A stretch of 12,505 nucleotides of DNA from an uncultured Deinococcales bacterium (GCA_937934635.1 CALGZD010000375.1:1-12505); one strand, 5' to 3'. Counted from the first letter of the stretch, positions 1-7,264 are shown. Notes: a model not told the origin generated them from the letters alone. A program made the numbers and translations.

Positions 1-10
1 TTTTTTAGTT

Positions 11-100
11 TGGCGGAGAGAGAGAGATTCGAACTCTCGGTGCAGTTGCCCACACACACGCTTTCCAAGCGTGCTCCTTAAGCCACTCGGACACCTCTCC
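11..100 (-). tRNA. tRNA-Ser (anticodon GGA)
   Basis: Read on the minus strand this is a class II tRNA. The acceptor stem GGAGAGG pairs with TCTCTCC (the last pair is G-U), followed by discriminator G and an encoded CCA (positions 13-11). The anticodon stem CACGC/GCGTG encloses loop TTGGAAA with anticodon GGA at plus positions 66-64, which reads serine codons UCC/UCU. The T arm is GAGAG-TTCGAAT-CTCTC. A long variable arm of about 16 nt, as expected for tRNA-Ser, lies between anticodon and T stems. It sits just downstream of the aapQMP terminator in the same direction, so it needs its own promoter or readthrough; no clear promoter is visible in the 32-bp gap. Confidence 0.96.
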
Positions 101-130
101 ATTGATGTGGTGCATACGCTTAAGAAAAGC

Positions 131-163
131 TTAAAGGCAAAAGTATCATACTTTTGCCTTTGA
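131..163 (-). terminator. Rho-independent terminator of the aapQMP operon
   Basis: A perfect 13-bp stem (arms 133-145 and 149-161) with a 3-nt loop, extendable by a U-G and a U-A pair at the base. On the minus strand the stem is followed by a T-rich stretch (AAGCTTTTCTTAAGC). It lies about 50 bp past the aapP stop codon, so it most likely ends the aapQ-aapM-aapP transcript ahead of the tRNA-Ser gene. Confidence 0.85.
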
Positions 164-210
164 AGTTTAGCAAGTTTGTTTTAGTTTCGTCAATAAACTT
201 ATAGGAGAAT

Positions 211-993
211 TTATAGGATTTTCGATAAGAAGTCCTTAGTACGGTCTTCTTGAGGATTGGTGAAGAAGTGCTCTGGTGTACCTACTTCAACAATTTCACC
301 CTCATCCATAAGTATAACCCTGTCACCAACTTCACGAGCGAAGCCCATTTCGTGTGTTACCACAATCATGGTCATACCTTCTTTAGCAAGGTCAACCATA
401 ACTTCAAGCACTTCACCAATTACCTCAGGGTCAAGCGCAGAAGTAGGCTCATCAAAAAGCATAACTTCAGGTTGCATAGTAAGTGATCTAGCGATTGCTA
501 CACGCTGTTGCTGTCCACCCGACAGTTGCCCTGGGAATTTTTGAGCTTGTTCAGGAATCTTTACTTTTTCTAAGAAGTACATTGCACGTTCTTCGGCCTC
601 AGACTTTTTCATGCCTTTAACTCGAATTGGTGCAAGTGTGATGTTGTCCATAACGGTTAGGTGAGGGAAGAGGTTAAAACTCTGAAATACCATACCTGTT
701 GAACGGCGTACTTTATCGATGTTTCGGACGTCATCAGTAAGGTGAGTGCCATCCACAACAATCTTACCTTCTTGGTGTTCTTCTAAGCGATTTATACAGC
801 GAATGAGTGTAGATTTACCTGAACCAGATGGTCCAATAACCACAACTACTTCACCCTTATTCACGCTCAAGTTGATGTCTTTCAGTACGTGGAAATCTCC
901 GTACCACTTATTTAGACGATCAATTGTTACAATTTTTTCGCCACCATCAGGTGCGAATGCAGTGACTAATCCTTCTGGAAATGTTGTTGTCAT
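211..993 (-). CDS. aapP: Amino-acid ABC transporter ATP-binding protein (AapP/GlnQ type)
   Basis: A cytoplasmic ATPase subunit (260 aa) that powers amino-acid import through the AapQ/AapM channel. All ABC motifs are intact: Walker [10 protein letters not shown] (54-62), Q-loop Gln104 in [10 protein letters not shown], signature LSGGQ (157-161), Walker B VMLFDE (177-182), D-loop SALD (185-188) and switch His214 in VVTHEMGFA. The FNLFPH and THEMGFA stretches are typical of the polar amino-acid (PAAT) family. Length is normal apart from a short tail of about 20 residues before the domain begins. The ATG lies 12 bases after the aapM stop, with an AAAGG ribosome site at good spacing, so it is translated as the last gene of the aapQMP operon. 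The substrate cannot be read from this subunit. Confidence 0.96.
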   Translation of the reverse strand: MTTTFPEGLVTAFAPDGGEKIVTIDRLNKWYGDFHVLKDINLSVNKGEVVVVIGPSGSGKSTLIRCINRLEEHQEGKIVVDGTHLTDDVRNIDKVRRSTGMVFQSFNLFPHLTVMDNITLAPIRVKGMKKSEAEERAMYFLEKVKIPEQAQKFPGQLSGGQQQRVAIARSLTMQPEVMLFDEPTSALDPEVIGEVLEVMVDLAKEGMTMIVVTHEMGFAREVGDRVILMDEGEIVEVGTPEHFFTNPQEDRTKDFLSKIL

Positions 994-1005
994 ATAGTAC
1001 CTTTC

Positions 1006-2241
1006 TTACCTAGTTCCTAGACCTAGTTGTTTTTCAAGTTGTCTACTAGCAATGCTCATGCGGTAACAGAAGAACCAGTAGAAGAGTGATCCAAAGATAA
1101 AAAGTTCTTTTAGAATACCACCAGCAACTAGAGTTGCATCTGGCTGGTTTGCAATTTGATTAAGCATAGCAAAAATATCTACAAGTCCGACGATAAGGAC
1201 AAGTGATGTATCTTTGAAAAGGCCGATAAAAAGACCAACAATTGCAGGAATGACTGCACGAAGTGCTTGAGGCAAGATAATTATACTAGTCGTATCCCAA
1301 GGACTCAATCCAAGCGCGTGTGCTGCCTCTCCTTGACCTTTAGGCAAGGCTTGCAGACCACCACGAACATTTTCAGCCATGTATGCAGCAGCGAAAAGAA
1401 TAATCGCAACTTGTGCACGAATAATTCCTGCAGGGGTAGCATTAATTGCAAGTGGCAACATAACTGAAGCTAAGAATAGCCATGATACTAGTGGTGAGCC
1501 ACGTAAAATTTCAATGTAGCCTGTACAGATAGTTCGAATGATTGGTAACTTACTTTCACGACCAAGTGCAAGACCTATGCCAATCGGAAAGCAAAGAACA
1601 ATACCTGTAATGGATAAGAAGAAGCTTAGTAGCATCCCGCCCCATAAGTTAGGGTTTACATAACGCATTGGACTTGTGGATTCATGTCCGTGTCCACCAC
1701 CAAAGCCAACGAGGATGAATGTACAGACAAACCAAAGCAGCACCCAGCCCCAAGACAGGAATTTTGCTATTTGTGGTATTGCATTACCAATAAAGAAGAA
1801 AACTATAGGAAGAAGAGCTGCAATTACCCAGTAAAGACGCACAGATTCCCAATAAACTAAAGCAACAATTGCAATGATTACAATGAGACCGAGAATCCAA
1901 TAAAAGGCTCTACGGATGATGTGTCCAATACCTTCGTTTGAAACGCCTGCATTTAAACCAAACAAAGACATGATGATGATTATGCAGGTCATCGGTCGCC
2001 AGAGTAGGTCAGAAGGATATTGGAAAACTGCCAAGAGGCGTTGGTTATTCCAAACAATCTGCCAGTCTGATTCAGCAACAATCCATGTGACTAAATTAAA
2101 GAGTGACCACGAAATTAAGATAATCATCAAAAGAGAGATGATGCTGTTGAGAGGGCTGTTAAAGATGTTCTGTCTAAGCCAAAAGCCAAAACCAGAAGTT
2201 GGCTGTGGTGACGGACGGGCAGGTTGAGGTTGAAAGGCCAT
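1006..2241 (-). CDS. aapM: General L-amino-acid ABC transporter permease (AapM type)
   Basis: An inner-membrane channel subunit of 411 aa. After a proline-rich cytoplasmic N-terminus (1-30) come hydrophobic segments around 33-55, 84-97, 112-132, 136-154 and 162-181. The conserved permease core (about 200-400) follows. The EAA loop that docks the ATPase is seen at 305-325 (EAAHALGLSPWDT...ILPQALRAVIP), preceded by AENVRGGLQALPKGQ. Length and the extra N-terminal membrane segments match AapM/BztC rather than the shorter HisM/GlnP permeases. The start overlaps the end of aapQ: the aapQ stop TAA lies one base before the aapM ATG, with GGAG 7 bases upstream, so translation is probably coupled. It should pair with AapQ as a heterodimer. 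I see no defect. Confidence 0.95.
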   Translation of the reverse strand: MAFQPQPARPSPQPTSGFGFWLRQNIFNSPLNSIISLLMIILISWSLFNLVTWIVAESDWQIVWNNQRLLAVFQYPSDLLWRPMTCIIIIMSLFGLNAGVSNEGIGHIIRRAFYWILGLIVIIAIVALVYWESVRLYWVIAALLPIVFFFIGNAIPQIAKFLSWGWVLLWFVCTFILVGFGGGHGHESTSPMRYVNPNLWGGMLLSFFLSITGIVLCFPIGIGLALGRESKLPIIRTICTGYIEILRGSPLVSWLFLASVMLPLAINATPAGIIRAQVAIILFAAAYMAENVRGGLQALPKGQGEAAHALGLSPWDTTSIIILPQALRAVIPAIVGLFIGLFKDTSLVLIVGLVDIFAMLNQIANQPDATLVAGGILKELFIFGSLFYWFFCYRMSIASRQLEKQLGLGTR

Positions 2242-2242
2242 A

Positions 2243-4003
2243 TTAACGCTCCACCAGTTTCATACGATTATTGAAAATGTTTAAGATGAAAGAGAAAGTT
2301 AAGCTGATAAGCAAGTAACCAGCAATGAGAATTATAACCATAGGTACTGCACCACCTGATTGTCCAGTAATGATTTCACTGACTTTAAAGAACTCAGGGT
2401 AGGCACAAAAGAGACCTAAGGAGCTGTTTTTTGCCAAGTTAAGGTATTGACTAATCATAGGCGGAATTACGATACGCATAGCTTGTGGCAAAACAACTAG
2501 ATTAAAGGTTTGACTACCATTTAGACCAACTGCTTGTGCTGCCTCACGTTGTCCTTTGGGTACAGACAAAATGCCACCACGAACAATTTCAGCAATAAAG
2601 CTTGCGGTATAGATAACCAAAGCAATTAGGAGTGCTAAATAAGCATTAGTAAGAATTTGACCCCCTACGATGCCCGTACGCTCAGTTGGAAAGCTAGGTT
2701 TGCTCCATGCAAAAGGTGAAGCAGATTTTAGCTCAGCTCTGGTATTAATATTATCGCCTTTAAATTTTGGAAGCTTGGTTTCACCATCGTTATCGGTTAC
2801 TAGATGACGTTCAAAGTTTTTAACTGTCATTTGAACTTGATAGTTGATACCTTCGTAACCATCTTCTGGTGTTCCACTGGCGTCTATCTCTTCTTGAGTA
2901 CGTTGTGCTTCGCCTTTATCAAAGACTCCGTTTCCATTGCGATCTTTGTAGATTTGTCCAACACTTGGAAATTTATTGTAGTGAATAGATAAGCCTTCTG
3001 CATTTTCAGGGTTGATAAAGGTTACTTCTGCTTCTTCAAATTCAGATTCTTTAATCAGTGGAAATCTAAAGCTGGAGTATACAGTTCGGTTAGCTTCTTT
3101 GCGTTTATCTGGAATAGAGGTAAGTGTGCCCTCATCCATCTTTGCTATAATTGGAATAGCTCTGACAGTTTCTTCAGTTCTGCTTGTAAAAGCCTCATCT
3201 TGATTTGCATCAATATAGCTTGTAAAGCGTCCGCTAGATTCCTTGAAATTTAAAGCTAAGTTTTCAGGATATGTCGAGCGATTGTCTGCAACAAAGTAGC
3301 CAACAAGTGAAACAACTACAAATGCAAGTAGTGTTAGAATCCATGGATTACCAGGTCGTTCAGAAAGAATAATTTGTCTACGGCGTATGAAAAATACAAT
3401 GATAGCCAAGACTAAAGCGCCAATAAGCCAAGGTAACCATAGGACAGCATTTTGTGTGTAATAGGGCCACGGCATAGCGATTCCAGAGTTGTTGAGAATG
3501 CCTTGACCTAAGTCAAAACCATTACCACCAATAGGTAAACTAGGAATGAACAGTACGGTATACCAAAAGAAAATCTGTACTGCTAAAGGAATGTTACGAA
3601 CGATTTCGATATAAAACGTTGCAACCTGTCTCAATACCCAGTTGTTAGATAAACGCATGAGTGCTGTTCCAACGCCCAGTAAAGTAGCCAGAACCATGCC
3701 AATAAGAGATACTTTTAGGGTATTTAAAAAACCAACAAAAATAGCTCGTCTATAAAAGTGGATATTTTGATCGTAAGGAATAGGTGATTCCGAAAGAGGG
3801 ATACCTGCTCTAGTAGCTAACCAATCAAAACCTAAAGTGATATTGATCTCTCTAGCATTAATAATTACATTCCTGACGAGAAAAGCTAAGCCTACGAGCA
3901 CAAGTATTAAAAAGATACCCTGTGCTAAGTTGCCTATAACTTTTACGTTTCGATAAAAGGGAATTGAGTTTTGACTATTTTCCCCTACTTGTTGTACCGC
4001 CAT
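2243..4003 (-). CDS. aapQ: General L-amino-acid ABC transporter permease (AapQ type) with a large hydrophilic insert
   Basis: The second channel subunit, 586 aa, against roughly 400 aa for typical AapQ. The N-terminal part has a membrane segment (24-47), an external loop and the permease beginning (about 87-117, then RNIPLAVQIFFWY at 136-148). Further membrane segments lie at about 187-206 and 221-239. Residues about 243-440 are hydrophilic and charged, with a complete EF-hand-type loop DRNGNGVFDKGE (354-365) and acidic patches DANQDE (265-270) and DNDGE (404-408). The permease core then resumes (447-586) with EIVRGGILSVPKGQREAAQAVGL (EAA loop at 487) and VLPQAMRIVIPP. The insert sits where ordinary AapQ has a short outer loop, so it is probably outside the membrane. 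The reading frame is intact. The ATG has a perfect AGGAGG (4015-4020) at a slightly long 11-base spacing. It is the first gene of the aapQMP operon. Confidence 0.93.
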   Translation of the reverse strand: MAVQQVGENSQNSIPFYRNVKVIGNLAQGIFLILVLVGLAFLVRNVIINAREINITLGFDWLATRAGIPLSESPIPYDQNIHFYRRAIFVGFLNTLKVSLIGMVLATLLGVGTALMRLSNNWVLRQVATFYIEIVRNIPLAVQIFFWYTVLFIPSLPIGGNGFDLGQGILNNSGIAMPWPYYTQNAVLWLPWLIGALVLAIIVFFIRRRQIILSERPGNPWILTLLAFVVVSLVGYFVADNRSTYPENLALNFKESSGRFTSYIDANQDEAFTSRTEETVRAIPIIAKMDEGTLTSIPDKRKEANRTVYSSFRFPLIKESEFEEAEVTFINPENAEGLSIHYNKFPSVGQIYKDRNGNGVFDKGEAQRTQEEIDASGTPEDGYEGINYQVQMTVKNFERHLVTDNDGETKLPKFKGDNINTRAELKSASPFAWSKPSFPTERTGIVGGQILTNAYLALLIALVIYTASFIAEIVRGGILSVPKGQREAAQAVGLNGSQTFNLVVLPQAMRIVIPPMISQYLNLAKNSSLGLFCAYPEFFKVSEIITGQSGGAVPMVIILIAGYLLISLTFSFILNIFNNRMKLVER

Positions 4004-4135
4004 GAAAAGAGAAGCCTCCTATAGATAATTTTAAGAAATTAGGGCTCTTTGATTTAAAGAGTGGTATGTCGTTACAAAGCTGTTGGATATGCTTTGAGTT
4101 GCCGAGCTTTTCAGTTTGTTTCTAGCTGAATTGAC

Positions 4136-4219
4136 CACGCAACTGACCATGCAACTGACCATGCAACTGACTATGCAACTGACCACGTAATTGACCATGC
4201 AATTGACCACGCAATTAAT
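4136..4219. repeat. 12-bp tandem repeat, 7 copies
   Basis: Seven head-to-tail copies of a 12-bp unit close to CATGCAACTGAC. Copies begin at 4136, 4148, 4160, 4172, 4184, 4196 and 4208. The copies at 4148 and 4160 are identical; the copies from 4184 onward carry AATTGAC instead of AACTGAC, and the last ends in TTAAT. An incomplete copy (GAATTGAC) precedes it at 4128. It lies 130-220 bp upstream of aapQ. The graded divergence along the array suggests stepwise expansion from one end. Confidence 0.93.
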
Positions 4220-4389
4220 CATAGAACCTATGTTATCTAACAATTGATAGGTGTTACAAACAGTATAAGGTTGTGAAACCTACCTAATAGTTTGCTATTT
4301 GTCGTACACAGTACTTGATAAAACATTACCAAACTGTTTCGTAAAAAATATATGTATTTTAAGATAGGCAAGAATAAAAAATAATATAA

Positions 4390-4417
4390 GAAAGGGCGGC
4401 TTTGAAACCGCCCTTTC
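4390..4417 (-). terminator. Rho-independent terminator after aapJ
   Basis: A perfect 10-bp GC-rich stem (GAAAGGGCGG at 4390-4399 with CCGCCCTTTC at 4408-4417) and an 8-nt loop. On the minus strand it is followed by TTATATTATTTTTTATTC, a good U-rich tail. It lies about 23 bp past the aapJ stop. Its position between the binding-protein gene and the permease genes would let aapJ be expressed more strongly than aapQMP. Confidence 0.9.
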
Positions 4418-4440
4418 TAGTATTCAAATCAATACGTTGA

Positions 4441-5451
4441 TTAACGTACTGGTGGTGCGTAGTGGATACCGCCATCAATGTAGCTAGCATTTAGACCACG
4501 TGGGATAAATGTTGGAGTATCTGGACCTAAGTTACGATCGTAGATGTCAGTGTAGTTACCTACTTGTGAGATTACATTTAAGAATGCATCTGCACTTAGA
4601 CCAAGTTGCTCAACGTTGTCAGGAATAATACCTAAAAGACGTTGCTCATCAGGAACTTCTGATGTTGCAGCAATTTCATTAACATTGTCCATGTTAATTC
4701 TCCACTCGTCAGCAAGGAATGTTGCGAAAACAGTCCACTGAACAACATCAAACCACTCGTCATCACCATGACGAACAGATGGACCTAGAGGCTCTTTAGA
4801 GATTTTTTCTGAAAGAATGCTGTGCTCGCTTGGGTTAGCAAGTTTTGTACGCTGACCGTTAAGCGATGAGCTATCAGTTGTATATACGTCACAAGCACCA
4901 CTTTCGTAGTTTGAAAGTGCTTGGTCAGCATTTGCAACTAGGATTGGCTCCCAGTCGATGTCGTTTGCAGCCATAACGTCTGCAACGTTAAGTTCTGTTG
5001 TAGTACCAGATTGAACACAGATGCTTGCGCCGTCCATGCTCTCGAGGTCACTAATACCAGAGTTGCTACGAACCATGAAGCCTTGACCATCATAGAAAGT
5101 TGTAGCTGTGAAGTTTAGACCTAAAGCTGTGTCACGACTACTTGTCCATGTTGTTGTACGGATTAGAACATCTACCTCACTTGAAGCAAGTGCAGTGAAA
5201 CGCTCTTGTGAAGAAAGTTGACGATACTCAACAGCTTCGCTATCGCCTAGTACTGCAGCAGCTACAGCACGACAGTAGTCTGCGTCGATACCTTCCCAAA
5301 CACCTTGGTCATTAATAGTACCAAAGCCTGGTGTGTTTGCTTGACCAATACCACAGCGTAGAACGCCACGATCTTGTACTTCAGCAAGTGTCTGAGCTAA
5401 ACCTAGTGAGCAAAGCCCAAGAACTAAAACAGCAACAAAAATTTTGCGCAT
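4441..5451 (-). CDS. aapJ: General L-amino-acid ABC transporter substrate-binding protein (AapJ type)
   Basis: An exported receptor (336 aa) that binds amino acids outside the membrane and delivers them to AapQ/AapM. Residues 1-20 form a signal peptide (MRK, hydrophobic core, GLAQ) with a likely signal peptidase I cut near AQ-T; there is no lipobox. The mature part shows family-3 binding protein features: GVLRCGIGQ (29-37), GVWEGIDADYCRAVAAAVLGD (50-70), the VQSGTTTELN phosphate-loop-like segment (146-155) and a typical AapJ C-terminus with GLSADAFLNVISQVGNYTDIYDRNLGP. Four mature-region cysteines (33, 60, 145, 187) could form disulfides. Length fits the family. The start is supported by AAGGAG 8 bases upstream. 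It is transcribed separately from, or more strongly than, aapQMP because a terminator follows. Confidence 0.95.
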   Translation of the reverse strand: MRKIFVAVLVLGLCSLGLAQTLAEVQDRGVLRCGIGQANTPGFGTINDQGVWEGIDADYCRAVAAAVLGDSEAVEYRQLSSQERFTALASSEVDVLIRTTTWTSSRDTALGLNFTATTFYDGQGFMVRSNSGISDLESMDGASICVQSGTTTELNVADVMAANDIDWEPILVANADQALSNYESGACDVYTTDSSSLNGQRTKLANPSEHSILSEKISKEPLGPSVRHGDDEWFDVVQWTVFATFLADEWRINMDNVNEIAATSEVPDEQRLLGIIPDNVEQLGLSADAFLNVISQVGNYTDIYDRNLGPDTPTFIPRGLNASYIDGGIHYAPPVR

Positions 5452-5495
5452 AAATATTACTCCTTACGAATAAATTTTCGGGTAATCCCTCGTGC

Positions 5496-5525
5496 ATACT
5501 AACCTGTAGAGGAAGGATAAGTAAA
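5496..5525 (-). promoter_or_regulatory. Possible aapJ promoter
   Basis: On the minus strand TTTACT (5525-5520) and TAGTAT (5501-5496) are separated by 18 bp, each matching 4 of 6 consensus bases. The -10 lies about 45 bases before the aapJ ATG, leaving room for the AAGGAG site. This is only a pattern match in AT-rich DNA. Confidence 0.3.
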
Positions 5526-5835
5526 GAGTTAAGACCCGATGAAGTCTAGTGTAACATAGCTTGAATTAGAAAACGCACCTGATTTGAATCTACGTTCATT
5601 TCACAGATGGATTTAAAACTATAATATAAAGTACTTCTTTATTTTTTAGTGTTTTGGATATAATTTTGGTGTTATTGGAATACTAATGGGAACGCATCAA
5701 GGTTTAACCTAATATGTTTTAAAGTGAGTTGTTTAGGAGTGTTGTAGGTCATGGATATTGGTGAGATTTCGAACAAATTGGCGTGTAGGACCTTTGGGGG
5801 CTTTACAAACACCCTCTAGATATGGCAAACTATCT

Positions 5836-5867
5836 TTGGGTCGTTAAGACCTAATTCAAGTTTTTTT
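5836..5867 (+). terminator. Terminator-like hairpin with T7 run
   Basis: Stem TTGGGTC (5836-5842) pairs with GACCTAA (5848-5854), with one G-U pair, over loop GTTAA. Seven T residues follow at 5861-5867 on the plus strand, six bases after the stem. No plus-strand gene ends here, so it may terminate an unannotated RNA. The gap before the T run makes it weaker than the other terminators. Confidence 0.45.
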
Positions 5868-5883
5868 CAACTACTACCTAGGG

Positions 5884-5920
5884 AATAAGAAGGATAAGGG
5901 GACCACTTATCCTTCTTATT
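5884..5920. terminator. Perfect 15-bp-stem hairpin, possible terminator
   Basis: Arms 5884-5898 (AATAAGAAGGATAAG) and 5906-5920 are perfect inverted copies around a 7-nt loop. The 3' arm is T-rich on either strand, but neither side has a strong run of T after it (plus side ACTTTATATG). It could end the plus-strand RNA proposed here, or end plsX readthrough from the other direction. Its perfection in otherwise non-coding DNA argues for function or recent origin. Confidence 0.5.
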
Positions 5921-6002
5921 ACTTTATATGTAGCTTAGCTTTTTAATCCAAACTCAACCCTTATTAAAAATTCAGAGGTGTGAACGACTCGCTGTAGCAT
6001 TG

Positions 6003-6059
6003 GTACATCAACAGCTACATCAACAGACGTGATTATTGTGCTACATCAGTGCTACATCA
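6003..6059. repeat. Two adjacent short tandem duplications (12 bp x2, 11 bp x2)
   Basis: GTACATCAACAG / CTACATCAACAG at 6003-6014 and 6015-6026 form a 12-bp duplication with one difference. GTGCTACATCA occurs twice at 6038-6048 and 6049-6059. The two pairs share the core CTACATCA, so the second may derive from the first. Confidence 0.85.
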
Positions 6060-6061
6060 TT

Positions 6062-6093
6062 TTTTTGTTGACACTGCTTTTTGTTAACACTGC
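6062..6093. repeat. 16-bp tandem duplication
   Basis: TTTTTGTTGACACTGC (6062-6077) is followed directly by the same 16 bases with one change, TTGAC to TTAAC (6078-6093). It is unrelated in sequence to the arrays on either side. Confidence 0.85.
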
Positions 6094-6150
6094 TTTGGTC
6101 GAAAGGTCTTTGTAGAGGACTTGTTACAGGAGCTTGGCGAAAGAGCTAGA

Positions 6151-6205
6151 TTGTAAGACTGGGTTGTAAAGACTGGGTTGTAAAGACTGGGTTGTAAAGA
6201 CTGGG
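6151..6205. repeat. 14-bp tandem repeat, 4 copies
   Basis: Three identical copies of TTGTAAAGACTGGG (6164-6177, 6178-6191, 6192-6205) follow a first copy that lacks one A (6151-6163). The array ends 5 bp from the plsX stop codon, in the plsX 3' untranslated region. Identity of the copies suggests recent expansion. Confidence 0.92.
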
Positions 6206-6210
6206 TATTG

Positions 6211-7257
6211 CTAATTTAGTTGAGCTAATTGGGCAATATCGTGCTTAAGTTGGTTGAGTAAGTCTGCTTCTACAGTCAACTTTGCGGTTTTAAGTGCGTT
6301 GTAAACCGCTCTGCTGTCTGCTGAGCCATGTCCAATAAAGGCATAACCATTGACACCTAAAAGAGGTTGTGCGCCATATTCAGATGGATCAAGCTTATCT
6401 CGTAGGTTTCTAAAGACTGGTTTTAGAAGTTGTGCTCCAAGTTTTTGCAAGATACCAGCATTTTCAATGCCTTCTCTGAGCCAACTAAAAATAGTCTTAG
6501 CTTCACCTTCAGCAAGTTTCAAAATGACATTACCTGTAAAGCCATCAGTAACGATGACTTCTACATCACCAGTGAGTACATCACGCCCTTCGATGTTGCC
6601 GTAAAAGTTAATCGAAGGTGTTTGTTTGAGCAATTGGTGACTTTCTAAGGTCAGTTCGTTGCCTTTTTCTTCTTCTTCACCAATAGACATGAGTCCAACG
6701 CTAGGATTGCTGCTGCCATGGACAACACGGTGATAGATAGATGCCATGACTGCGAATTGTTGCAAGTAGCTAGGGCGACAGTCGGCATTGGCACCTGCAT
6801 CTGCGAGGATTGAGACACCTTTGAGCGTTGGCATGTTTGCCATGATAGCTGGACGCTCAACACCTTTTATTCTTCCTAGCACAAAAAGTGATGCAGCCAT
6901 CGTTGCACCTGAGTGTCCCATTGAGACGCAGGCTGAGCACTCGCCAGATTTGGCAAGTTGCATGGCTTTCATAATTGAGGAATCCTTACGCCGCCGAACA
7001 TCACTGGCATGATCTTCCATAGTGATTGTATCTGTAGCTTCGTGGATTGGCAGGCTAGCATTGTGCTTAGCGAGTTCTGTTGAAAGGATTTCTTTATTAC
7101 CAACTAACACAACATTGATGCCTTCTTTATGAGCACGAATAGCGCCTTCAATAGCTGCTTGTGGCATGTTGTCACCACCCATAGCGTCTAGTGCTACAGC
7201 GTCTGGTGCTACAGCATCTAGTGATATAGGTTTGATTGTTGTGTCATCAGCAGTCAT
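6211..7257 (-). CDS. plsX: Phosphate acyltransferase PlsX
   Basis: A peripheral membrane enzyme that converts acyl-ACP to acyl-phosphate, the donor used by PlsY for the first acylation of glycerol-3-phosphate. The 348-aa protein has the family hallmarks: ALDAMGGDNMPQAAIEGA (22-39), SGECSACVSMGHSGATMAAS (104-123), ADAGANADCRPSYLQQFA (152-169), IVTDGFTGNVILKLAEG (235-251) and the C-terminal YGAQPLLGVNGYAFIGHGSA (294-313). The family normally begins almost at the IALDAMGGD strand; here about 20 extra N-terminal residues include a 5-residue repeat (SLDAV-APDAV-ALDAM). No ribosome site precedes the ATG, but TATACT lies 7 bases upstream, so the mRNA may be leaderless. The next in-frame ATG (7182) would cut into the first strand, so the long start is preferred. 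No fab genes adjoin it. Confidence 0.96.
   Translation of the reverse strand: MTADDTTIKPISLDAVAPDAVALDAMGGDNMPQAAIEGAIRAHKEGINVVLVGNKEILSTELAKHNASLPIHEATDTITMEDHASDVRRRKDSSIMKAMQLAKSGECSACVSMGHSGATMAASLFVLGRIKGVERPAIMANMPTLKGVSILADAGANADCRPSYLQQFAVMASIYHRVVHGSSNPSVGLMSIGEEEEKGNELTLESHQLLKQTPSINFYGNIEGRDVLTGDVEVIVTDGFTGNVILKLAEGEAKTIFSWLREGIENAGILQKLGAQLLKPVFRNLRDKLDPSEYGAQPLLGVNGYAFIGHGSADSRAVYNALKTAKLTVEADLLNQLKHDIAQLAQLN
7180..7224 (-). repeat. 15-bp in-frame tandem repeat in the plsX 5' end
   Basis: Three 15-bp units at 7210-7224, 7195-7209 and 7180-7194 encode SLDAV, APDAV and ALDAM (residues 12-26). The last unit is the conserved first strand of PlsX (ALDAMGGD); the two upstream copies look like duplications of it that extended the N-terminus without breaking the frame. 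Confidence 0.88.
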
Positions 7258-7264
7258 GCTAATG

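Larger units (their letters stand above)
4004..4440. other. Intergenic region between aapJ and aapQ
   Basis: This 437-bp gap contains the aapJ terminator hairpin (4390-4417), the 12-bp tandem array (4136-4219) and a 6-bp inverted repeat CTCTTT/AAAGAG (4045-4061) just upstream of the aapQ ribosome site. A 70-codon minus-strand frame crosses the array (4243-4031), but it looks like low-complexity read-through of the repeat and is not called a gene. I could not pick a confident aapQ promoter. Confidence 0.7.
5452..6210. other. Long intergenic region between aapJ and plsX
   Basis: About 760 bp with no convincing protein gene on either strand. It contains consensus TATAAT boxes on the plus strand at 5620-5625 and 5659-5664, two terminator-like hairpins (5836-5867 and 5884-5920) and four separate short tandem duplications between 6003 and 6205. 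The longest plausible small frame is a 22-codon ATG frame at 5751-5819. The stretch 5671-5867 could be a small untranslated RNA on the plus strand, which I could not assign to a known family. Confidence 0.6.

Noticed and set aside
250..544. Plus-strand frames of 78 and 95 codons
   Set aside because: Both lie opposite aapP, which has every ABC ATPase motif; they have no domain features of their own.
4031..4243. 70-codon minus-strand frame rich in Cys-Met/Val-Val-Ser repeats
   Set aside because: Its repeated part is simply the 12-bp array, which stays open because 12 is a multiple of 3. It has no recognisable domain and lies in the aapQ leader.
5751..5819. 22-codon ATG frame (begins MDIGEISNKL)
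   Set aside because: An AGGAG sits 11 bases upstream, but the frame is very short, unlike any known peptide I recognise, and overlaps a region better explained as a possible RNA.
5740..5830. tmRNA or tRNA-like element suggested by TTTCGAAC and a GGGGGC stretch
   Set aside because: No matching acceptor stem, tag-peptide frame or CCA end could be found.
4136..6205. Tandem arrays considered as CRISPR
   Set aside because: Units are 11-16 bp and directly contiguous, with no unique spacers and no cas genes.
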